Of a DNA stretch of 5,668 nt, positions 1-5,668 are shown piece after piece. Numbering within the stretch: position 1 is the first letter of the stretch; every line of letters starts with the position of its first letter. Where the stretch lies: contig JAJUGM010000233.1 in assembly GCA_029268165.1 (NCBI GenBank), positions 1 through 5,668 on the forward strand, written 5' to 3'. The position numbers and the translations under genes are program-made. The stretch comes from Bacteroidota bacterium (lineage in GTDB: Bacteria; Bacteroidota; Bacteroidia; Bacteroidales; UBA10428). The notes under the pieces are model-generated. The model did not search any database, was not told where the DNA came from, and saw only the letters and a program-made list of their open reading frames with translations.

Positions 1-1
1 A

Positions 2-673
2 CTTAAAGACGAACCGGATTTCTTTGATATTTTCATGCATGAAATCTCAGTACCGTCAACCGAAATGTTCAGAGATCCGTCACTATGGAGATGGTTAAGA
101 GAAGATTTTCTGAGAACAGCCATCGAAAAAAACATCGGTAAATACAAAATATGGTTACCAAATTGTGTTTCAGGAGGCGAACTCTTTACACTAAGCATTC
201 TCCTTTCAGAACTAAATTTACTGGATAAAGTCACCATTATTGCCTCATCATTTAGTAATAGAAGCATTGAGATAATAAAAGATGGCCAGTATGACCTGAA
301 AAAAATAGAAGTTTCAAGTGAGAACTATACACGTGCCAATGGAATTGCATCATTTGACAAATATTATAAACTCGATCGGTATTATGCTTTCAGGGACACA
401 TCACTCATAGCAAATGTTGAATTTAATAAACTAAATATTAATTTTGACAACGCACCAAGTAATGTTAAACTTATTCTGTTCAGGAATAGTCTGATATATT
501 ATAATCCCACCATGCAAGACCGTATTTTAGGCGCCCTGCATGAATGCCTTTCGGCATCAGGGCATTTGATACTGGGGATCAAAGAAAGAATATCTGGTTT
601 CAACCTGACAAATAATTTTGAACTGGTAAATGATTCAGAAAGCGTTTATAAAAAACGGATTAATATTGTTTAA
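2..673 (+). CDS. cheR: CheR-type protein-glutamate methyltransferase, 5'-truncated by window edge, diverged SAM site
   Basis: CheR enzymes transfer methyl groups from S-adenosylmethionine to glutamates of chemoreceptors in the cytoplasm. The reading frame is open to the left edge: the codons before the ATG at 35 encode LKDEPDFFDIF, which fits the end of the CheR N-terminal domain, so this ATG is internal and roughly 50 residues lie outside the window. Family marks are TEMFRD (59-76), a Rossmann-like region starting at IWLPNCVSGGE (149-181), FRNSLIYYN (479-505) and the SGHLILGIKE end-of-fold strand (557-586). Several cofactor-site residues differ from the family: the Asn two before the TEMFRD Thr is Pro, the usual GCSTGEE is NCVSGGE, the acidic residue expected in ATD/ASD is Ser (ASSF, 242-253), and CRN is FRN. 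The C-terminus appears complete. It abuts cheB, the classic partner. Family assignment is firm; methyltransferase activity is doubtful. Confidence 0.85.
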   Translation, partial: LKDEPDFFDIFMHEISVPSTEMFRDPSLWRWLREDFLRTAIEKNIGKYKIWLPNCVSGGELFTLSILLSELNLLDKVTIIASSFSNRSIEIIKDGQYDLKKIEVSSENYTRANGIASFDKYYKLDRYYAFRDTSLIANVEFNKLNINFDNAPSNVKLILFRNSLIYYNPTMQDRILGALHECLSASGHLILGIKERISGFNLTNNFELVNDSESVYKKRINIV

Positions 674-1234
674 ATGAATTACAAAGCAATAATAATAGGT
701 GGATCAGCAGGAAGTTTTCAGGTAGTGACTAAAATTCTTAGTTCCCTGCCTCAGACGTTTCCTGTACCTGTGCTTCTTTGTCTACACCGGTTAAAACACG
801 TCCGATCAGGTTTTGTTGAAGCCTTATCATTAAAATCAAATATACCGGTTGAAGAACCTTATGACAAGGACCAGCTCAAGCCCGGAAGAGCTTATCTGGC
901 ACCAGCCAACTATCACATGTATGTCGAACTGGCAAATCGTATAGCCTTGTCAACCGAAGATGCGGTAAATCACTCAAGGCCATCCATTGACCTGTCATTC
1001 ATTACTGCAGCCTATGCTTACAGAGAAAAGCTTGTAGGTATTATTCTATCAGGCGCCAATAAAGACGGAGCCTTTGGACTGAAAAAAGTACATGATTGCG
1101 GAGGCACAACATTAGTTCAGGATCCTAATGAATGTGAGGTGAAAACAATGACAACGGCAGCTTTGCAACTTACAAAAGCCGATTTCGTATATACCACAGA
1201 TCAAATTATAAAGTTTCTTCAGAAAATCAAATAA
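674..1234 (+). CDS. cheB: Stand-alone CheB-type protein-glutamate methylesterase domain
   Basis: CheB removes methyl groups from (and can deamidate) receptor glutamate/glutamine side chains, opposing CheR. This 186-residue protein is only the catalytic domain; the N-terminal receiver domain of classical CheB is absent, so control by direct aspartate phosphorylation is not expected. The serine, histidine and aspartate of the catalytic triad can be placed at S11 (IIGGSAGS), H38 (LLCLHRLKH) and D131 (LSGANKDGAFGL). Other family marks are the YLAPANYH segment (74-81) and SRPSIDLSF (101-109). The start codon directly follows the TAA of cheR, so translation is probably coupled, and no other in-frame start is needed. 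No chemoreceptor gene is visible nearby, so the substrate is unknown. Receiver-less CheB proteins also occur next to CheR in sensory clusters not linked to motility, which fits this context better than a flagellar one. Confidence 0.92.
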   Translation: MNYKAIIIGGSAGSFQVVTKILSSLPQTFPVPVLLCLHRLKHVRSGFVEALSLKSNIPVEEPYDKDQLKPGRAYLAPANYHMYVELANRIALSTEDAVNHSRPSIDLSFITAAYAYREKLVGIILSGANKDGAFGLKKVHDCGGTTLVQDPNECEVKTMTTAALQLTKADFVYTTDQIIKFLQKIK

Positions 1235-1241
1235 TTTGTAA

Positions 1242-2027
1242 ATGAACGTATTGAAGTACAGACGGTTTATTTTGATTACATTTTTGGTTGTTATAATTGC
1301 AGCTTTTCTTTCATTGACCGCTATATGGAATTCTTTGCTCCATACGGATGATGTGCGCAATGAGGGATGGATCATTGTATTTATTTCTATTCATTTGTTA
1401 GCCAGCGGTATATTGTTTTATTTTTCATTTAAATTATCCGATGAAGATGCATTACAAACTAATATTAACCAGATTGTTAATGCAGAAAAAGAAAAAATAT
1501 TGAACAAATTAAAAGAAAAGGAAAAACAGGCACATGAAGAAACGATGAAAGAAGCTGATATCAGTGAGAAAATTAAACAAATAATGACAGGCCTGCAATC
1601 TGTAAAAACCATTGATTCATTTGCAAACAAATTTTTAATCAATCTGTCAAAACAGATTGAAATTGTGAGAGGAGTATTTTTTCTGCGCGAAAAAGGCAAA
1701 AACTCATTTACCTGCCAGGGGGAATATGCATTGACAGGTAATAAACCTCCATCATTTAAAATGGGCGAAGGCCTTACGGGACAGGTAGCAAAAAGCCAGA
1801 AAATCTCAACAATTGAGGAAATCCCCGAAAATTATTTTAAAGCCGAGTCAGGCCTTGGCGCTTCTTTACCCAGACATCTGATTATTTTTCCGGTTGTTTA
1901 CAACAACGAAACACTAGCAGTAATTGAGATTGCTGCTTTTAAAAAAACCACCCCTGCACAGTTAAAAATTTTAAATACCTTAACAACTGAATTAGGAGAA
2001 AGATTAAATAAATTTGTTTCTGAATAA
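1242..2027 (+). CDS. Membrane-anchored GAF-domain protein without output domain
   Basis: This 261-residue protein is predicted to sit in the inner membrane and sense or bind something through a cytoplasmic GAF domain. Two hydrophobic segments (about residues 9-29 and 43-63) form a hairpin with a short loop of about 13 residues. A strongly charged Lys/Glu helix (about 68-112) is likely a coiled coil, and a GAF domain fills about 120-257, marked by GEGLTGQVA (175-183), IEEIPENYF (191-199) and the strand pairs around LIIFPVVY and LAVIEIAAF. No kinase, phosphatase, cyclase or DNA-binding domain follows. It starts 7 bases after cheB and ends 2 bases before the phosphatase gene, so it is almost certainly co-transcribed with both. 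Its layout resembles the front end of that phosphatase, so it may pair with it or compete for the same signal; this is inference. The GAF ligand cannot be told from sequence. Confidence 0.85.
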   Translation: MNVLKYRRFILITFLVVIIAAFLSLTAIWNSLLHTDDVRNEGWIIVFISIHLLASGILFYFSFKLSDEDALQTNINQIVNAEKEKILNKLKEKEKQAHEETMKEADISEKIKQIMTGLQSVKTIDSFANKFLINLSKQIEIVRGVFFLREKGKNSFTCQGEYALTGNKPPSFKMGEGLTGQVAKSQKISTIEEIPENYFKAESGLGASLPRHLIIFPVVYNNETLAVIEIAAFKKTTPAQLKILNTLTTELGERLNKFVSE

Positions 2028-2029
2028 TT

Positions 2030-4654
2030 ATGATGGCAGCTGATGAAAATAACACCCTGATTAAAAAGGGATTGATTACAAAAACAATGTGGTGGGCATT
2101 TGCCGGCGCATGCCTATTGCCATTGGCTGCCTGGATTATTGAAATCATACGTCTTAAATTCACATTTTCTTTCACAGGACTCTTTGAAGCACATAAAAAC
2201 ACTCCGGTACTCTGGCTGTTAGATATTGTACCCTTAACCGTTTTTATCAGTGCGTACTTAATTGAAAAGAAACGACTTAATGAAAAACAGCAATTTGATG
2301 CCCAAATCTTTGAACGTGATGCCCGGCTTAATGCTATGGCTGAATTTGCAAAGCAAATAGGCGAAGGAAACTATAATGCAAGACTGGAACTCACAACTGA
2401 TCATGACATTCTGGCACAATCACTGCTTATCATGCGTGATAACCTCGCCGCCAACCATAAAAAGGAATCGGAAGAAAACTGGATAGCTGCCGGCAAGGAA
2501 AATATTTCCGACATACTCCGGATGCATAATAAAATTGATCAATTGGCCGATAAAGTCATAGCCCAGCTGGTTAAATATATCAATGTGGTGCAGGGGGCCA
2601 TGTACCTATATCATGAAGAATCAAAAATCCTGACCAACATTGCTACTTTTGCCTATAACCGGAAAAAATATATCAGCCAGGAATACAAACTCGGATATGG
2701 GCTTATAGGACAGTGTGCCTATGAAAGAGATTATATTTATCGTACTGAAATTCCGGAAGATTATGTTACTATTACCTCAGGTATTTTAGGAGATCAGCGT
2801 CCGCAGAGCATTTTACTTGTACCGCTTATCTCAGATGAAAAATTACAGGGGGTTATGGAATTCGCTTCCGTGAAAGATCATATTCCTGACCTTACTATCA
2901 GATTCCTTAAGGAATTAGGAGAAATTATTGCCCGTACCATTTTGAATCTGAAGGTATCCGAACGGACAGAACAATTGCTGAAAGAATCACAACAAATGAC
3001 TATTGAACTTAAGGAAAATGAAGAACAGCTAAGACAGAATGCTGAAGAAATGAGAGCCACACAAGAGGAGCTAAAGAAATCGAATGAACAGCTTGAAACC
3101 AAAATTCAGGAAGTTGAAAATGCCCAGAAACGCTTGCACTCATTGCTTGAAAATGCATCAGAAATTATATCCATTTATGATGAAAACATGGTGCTTATGT
3201 ATGAAAGCCCTTCAGTTATAAAAATTCTGGGCTTTACACCCGAAGAAATGATGAGCGGAAAGGATATGGACAGGCTTACCCGAAAGGGTGAAAGCGCTAT
3301 GCGCAGTATGTTCAAACAATTGCTTGCGTCACCATCTGAGCCCGTTACTATTCAGTACACTTACATGAAAAAGAACGGCCAGAAAATATTCCTTGAAACC
3401 ACAGGCCGAAATCTGCTTGATGATCCTGCCATAAAGGGAATCATTCTAAACTCCACCGATATAACCGAACGTAAGAGAGCTGAAAGAGAAGAAAGGCTTA
3501 AAAGCAAAATGCAATCATTGTCTGAAAATTCTCTTGATATGATAATCCGTTTAAGTACCGTCGGGCAGTTCTTTTACGCCAACCCGGTAGTTAAGAACTT
3601 TATAGGTATTGACCCCAATAATCTGATTAATAAAACACTTAATGAAATTACCATATCTGATGTACTCTTCAATTACTTTAAAGAAACTATTGATACAATT
3701 AAATCATATCCGAATAAGACCACTCAGGAGATTACTATACCTGCCATTATAGACGGAATAAAATGCGAACGCATCATGAGTTTTGCAGCTATTCCTGAAT
3801 TCAATGAAAATGAACTTGAAACCATATTGTTTGTAGGGCATGATATTACCGAAGCCAAACAGATTGAACTTGAAATACAGGATAAAAACCGAAAAATCAG
3901 TGATTCCATCAATTATGCCCAACGCATTCAAAGTTCAATTTTACCTGATATAAGAATTGTAAGGGAATCATTGCCCAAATCATTCATCTATTACAAACCT
4001 CGCGATGTTGTCAGCGGAGATTTTCCATGGTTTTTCCGCAGGGGTGATGAGATTTATATAGCTGCTGTCGACTGTACAGGACATGGTGTACCTGGCGCAC
4101 TGCTTTCATTTGTTGGCTATTTTCTTCTTAACAGTATTGTTGACCACGAAAGAAAACTCACTGCTGCAGAAGTTTGCGATATGTTGCATTTCGGAGTTCG
4201 GAAAACATTGAAACAGGAAATGGAAGATGCAGAAGCCCGCGATGGTATGGACATTGCATTCTGTAAAATCAACCACAATGAAAAAGAAGTCCAGTTTGCC
4301 GGAGCTCACCGGCCGCTTTATTTACTTCGCGGAAAAGAATTAACCGAATTTAAAGGCGACCGGAAAGCTATTGGCGGGATACCCCACCGGAAAAAAGATG
4401 AGGAAAACTTCACCAACTATATAATTAATTATAAACGCGGCGATAAGATATTTTTCTTTTCTGATGGATTGCCTGATCAACTGGGGGGACCCGAAGGAAA
4501 AAAATACTCTCCCAGACGCATCCGTGACCTGATTGTTGAAAATTTCAATCTTCCTATTGAAAAATATAGTAACCTTTTTGAAGAAGATTTCGAAAAATGG
4601 AAAGGAGATAATAAACAAATCGATGATGTTTTACTAATTGGAATTGAATTTTAA
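2030..4654 (+). CDS. Membrane GAF-PAS-PAS sensor serine/threonine phosphatase (SpoIIE/PP2C type)
   Basis: This 874-residue sensor phosphatase probably dephosphorylates the SiaC-like protein encoded two genes downstream. Visible parts in order: two membrane helices (about 19-40 and 58-78), a HAMP-like linker (about 90-150, with IGEGNYNARLEL), GAF (about 160-305, YGLIGQ at 223-228 and TEIPEDY at 239-245), a long coiled coil (about 306-368), PAS 1 (about 366-482, ending DITERKRAE), PAS 2 (about 490-612, ending DITEAKQIE), a short helix (NYAQRIQSSILP) and the phosphatase domain (about 650-874). The metal-binding acidic residues are all in place: D664 in VSGDFPW, D681 in DCTGHG, D738 and D741 in DGMD, D812 in FFSDG and D866 in QIDDV, so it should be active. 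The start at 2030 is followed by a second ATG at 2033; either is possible. It is analogous to P. aeruginosa SiaA in output but has a different, richer sensor region, so no symbol is given. Confidence 0.94.
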   Translation: MMAADENNTLIKKGLITKTMWWAFAGACLLPLAAWIIEIIRLKFTFSFTGLFEAHKNTPVLWLLDIVPLTVFISAYLIEKKRLNEKQQFDAQIFERDARLNAMAEFAKQIGEGNYNARLELTTDHDILAQSLLIMRDNLAANHKKESEENWIAAGKENISDILRMHNKIDQLADKVIAQLVKYINVVQGAMYLYHEESKILTNIATFAYNRKKYISQEYKLGYGLIGQCAYERDYIYRTEIPEDYVTITSGILGDQRPQSILLVPLISDEKLQGVMEFASVKDHIPDLTIRFLKELGEIIARTILNLKVSERTEQLLKESQQMTIELKENEEQLRQNAEEMRATQEELKKSNEQLETKIQEVENAQKRLHSLLENASEIISIYDENMVLMYESPSVIKILGFTPEEMMSGKDMDRLTRKGESAMRSMFKQLLASPSEPVTIQYTYMKKNGQKIFLETTGRNLLDDPAIKGIILNSTDITERKRAEREERLKSKMQSLSENSLDMIIRLSTVGQFFYANPVVKNFIGIDPNNLINKTLNEITISDVLFNYFKETIDTIKSYPNKTTQEITIPAIIDGIKCERIMSFAAIPEFNENELETILFVGHDITEAKQIELEIQDKNRKISDSINYAQRIQSSILPDIRIVRESLPKSFIYYKPRDVVSGDFPWFFRRGDEIYIAAVDCTGHGVPGALLSFVGYFLLNSIVDHERKLTAAEVCDMLHFGVRKTLKQEMEDAEARDGMDIAFCKINHNEKEVQFAGAHRPLYLLRGKELTEFKGDRKAIGGIPHRKKDEENFTNYIINYKRGDKIFFFSDGLPDQLGGPEGKKYSPRRIRDLIVENFNLPIEKYSNLFEEDFEKWKGDNKQIDDVLLIGIEF

Positions 4655-4681
4655 ATTTAATGCAAACTATAAAAAAATAAT
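4655..4681 (+). promoter_or_regulatory. A-rich leader ahead of the SiaB-like kinase gene
   Basis: This 27-base gap is the longest between genes in the window. It contains a run of seven A bases ending a few bases before the ATG and no purine-rich GGAG-type ribosome site. A-rich leaders without Shine-Dalgarno pairing are common in Bacteroidota, so this probably acts as the translation start region. I see no Bacteroidota-type promoter box (TAnnTTTG) or hairpin in it, so a separate promoter is not supported. Confidence 0.3.
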
Positions 4682-5269
4682 ATGACCATGAATAACAAAA
4701 AGGATGTGAAAGGCTTTCTTGAATTTGTTTATGAATTTTACAAATCAATGAAGGCCCATGAAATTACCTTAGTATATGAAGGTGAGATTACACATCAAAT
4801 TACAAAGGCTTTCACTTCCCTTACAGAGTCAAATATGACCAAGGATGATGAACCAAACTCAGTTCAACGTAAGGTATTTCATGTAATGGTTGAATGCTTG
4901 CAGAATATAAGCAAGCACGCGGATGACTTTACTACAAGCGATTATCTCTTCTCAGGAAGAGGCATTTTCCTCGTCAGCAAGGGTGAAAATGAATACAGTG
5001 TTACCACTGGGAATGCAGTTGAAAATGATAAGATTGAATATCTTACTGAATTGCTTGAAAATATTAATAAAATGGATAAAGATGAGTTGAAGGAATTGTA
5101 TAAAAAACAGATGAAAGAAGGAAGACTTTCAGAAAAGGGAGGAGCCGGCCTTGGCTTTATCGACATAAAACGAAAAACCGGCAAAGAACTGGAATATCAT
5201 TTTCTTCCCATTTCCGATGATACTTCATTCTTTTTATTAACTTCAACCATTTCGAGATCAGAAATCTAA
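4682..5269 (+). CDS. siaB: SiaB-family protein kinase (GHKL-type ATPase fold)
   Basis: Proteins of this family phosphorylate a SiaC partner on a threonine, the opposite reaction to the SpoIIE-type phosphatase encoded upstream. The 195-residue cytoplasmic protein has an N-box-like helix, VMVECLQNISKHA (68-80, E71 and N75 being the likely Mg/ATP residues), a glycine-rich ATP-lid box GGAGLGFIDIKRKTG (153-167), and a final strand FFLLTSTIS (183-191). The usual DxGxG box of histidine kinases is not seen; the matching place reads VTTGNAVEN (107-115), which I recall as usual for SiaB-like proteins. A charged helical insert (about 116-150) precedes the glycine box. No membrane segment or sensor domain is present, so input likely comes through the phosphatase. 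A second ATG at 4688 could be the true start (MNNKKDV). It lies 27 bases after the phosphatase gene and 16 before the siaC-like gene. The symbol is by family resemblance, not proven orthology. Confidence 0.87.
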   Translation: MTMNNKKDVKGFLEFVYEFYKSMKAHEITLVYEGEITHQITKAFTSLTESNMTKDDEPNSVQRKVFHVMVECLQNISKHADDFTTSDYLFSGRGIFLVSKGENEYSVTTGNAVENDKIEYLTELLENINKMDKDELKELYKKQMKEGRLSEKGGAGLGFIDIKRKTGKELEYHFLPISDDTSFFLLTSTISRSEI

Positions 5270-5285
5270 TAAATATTGACAGTAT

Positions 5286-5663
5286 ATGGAAACAATCAAA
5301 ATTCAAGGCACTGAAGATACGCCAAAAATAATCCTGGATGCAGAAAATGAAATTATGGAAATTTCGGGCCGTTCATTACCCGAAGATGTTTCTTCATTTT
5401 ATGAGCCGGTTATTAATTGGCTTAATGAATATGCCGAAAATCCCAATAAAAAAACAGTTTTCAACTTTAAACTGACTTACTTTAATACGGCATCTTCAAA
5501 GCTTCTGCTTGACATTCTAATGAAACTTGAGGAAATGCATGAAAAAGGCCATGATGTGCTTATTCGCTGGCACTACCCCGAAGATGATGAAGACATGGAG
5601 GAAGCCGGCGAAGAATATGCCGACATTGTGGATGTCCCTTTTGAACAGGTCGCCTATTCTTAA
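5286..5663 (+). CDS. siaC: SiaC-family regulatory phosphoprotein (DUF1987)
   Basis: This 125-residue soluble protein is the likely switch of the module, phosphorylated by the kinase just upstream and dephosphorylated by the membrane phosphatase. In P. aeruginosa, unphosphorylated SiaC binds and activates the diguanylate cyclase SiaD. Here the key segment is KLTYFNTASSKLLLDIL (62-78), with Thr at residue 68, the same number and motif place as the phosphorylated Thr of Pseudomonas SiaC. Other family marks are ISGRSLPED (26-34), FYEPVINWLNEY (38-49) and the acidic C-terminal part around YPEDDEDMEEAGEEY (97-111). Length matches the family. The fold is reminiscent of STAS anti-anti-sigma factors, though the sequence is distinct. 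No SiaD-like GGDEF gene is visible, and only five bases remain after the stop codon, so the effector is either downstream, elsewhere, or of another type. The symbol is by family resemblance. Confidence 0.92.
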   Translation: METIKIQGTEDTPKIILDAENEIMEISGRSLPEDVSSFYEPVINWLNEYAENPNKKTVFNFKLTYFNTASSKLLLDILMKLEEMHEKGHDVLIRWHYPEDDEDMEEAGEEYADIVDVPFEQVAYS

Positions 5664-5668
5664 TCATA

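Noticed and set aside
35..37. ATG as the start of the CheR-type gene
   Set aside because: The same frame is open upstream to the window edge and encodes residues that fit the CheR domain just before the TEMFRD motif, so this Met is internal.
1112..1375. Minus-strand open frames here and at 1418-1699, 1939-2202, 2878-3102, 3704-3931, 4106-4309, 4340-4618, 4554-4748 and 4942-5184
   Set aside because: They lie opposite well-supported plus-strand genes, show no domain motifs and have low-complexity composition typical of antisense shadows.
1991..2000. AGGAGA as a Shine-Dalgarno site for the phosphatase gene
   Set aside because: It lies more than 30 bases before the ATG, inside the preceding gene, too far to place the ribosome.
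4019..4033. Pro instead of the more common Tyr in the GDFYW motif of the phosphatase domain (GDFPW) as a sign of inactivation
   Set aside because: All metal-binding aspartates and the DCTGHG and SDG motifs are intact, and this position is not a metal ligand.
4651..4660. Perfect 10-base palindrome TTAAATTTAA over the phosphatase stop codon, as an operator or terminator
   Set aside because: It is made only of A and T in an AT-rich region, has no GC stem or loop, and does not extend further; chance is the simpler explanation.
5276..5286. TTGACA-like sequence before the siaC-like gene, as a -35 promoter box
   Set aside because: It lies only a few bases from the ATG, leaving no room for a -10 box and leader, and Bacteroidota promoters do not use this consensus.

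Overview
The window is an AT-rich, wholly plus-strand stretch with six closely packed genes. The first is cut off at the left edge. The gaps between genes are 0 to 27 bases, no terminator-like hairpin is visible, and there are no strong Shine-Dalgarno sequences, only A-rich leaders. The protein types also fit: a receiver-less CheB, a CheR with the TEMFRD form of its motif, membrane GAF proteins, and a SiaB/SiaC-type pair beside a SpoIIE-type phosphatase. Together these suggest a member of the Bacteroidota. That assignment is an inference from gene style, not a database result.

Left part (2-1234): the C-terminal three quarters of a CheR-type methyltransferase is followed, with no gap, by a stand-alone CheB methylesterase domain. 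CheB keeps its catalytic triad. CheR has lost several residues that usually hold S-adenosylmethionine, so it may be a weak or non-catalytic homologue.

Middle part (1242-4654): two membrane sensor proteins follow. The first, 261 residues, has two membrane helices, a coiled coil and a GAF domain but no output domain. The second, 874 residues, has the same kind of front end (two membrane helices, a HAMP-like linker and GAF), then a coiled coil, two PAS domains and a complete SpoIIE/PP2C-type serine/threonine phosphatase.

Right part (4682-5663): a SiaB-family GHKL-type protein kinase and a SiaC-family (DUF1987) regulatory phosphoprotein. The phosphoprotein has a threonine at residue 68, the position phosphorylated in Pseudomonas aeruginosa SiaC.

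The likely logic is a partner switch. The kinase would phosphorylate the SiaC-like protein, the membrane phosphatase would remove the phosphate when its GAF/PAS domains sense a signal, and the phosphorylation state would decide which target is bound. In Pseudomonas the target is the diguanylate cyclase SiaD. No such target gene lies in this window, so the output here is unknown. The neighbouring CheR/CheB pair and the GAF-only protein may be further inputs, but that rests only on gene order.
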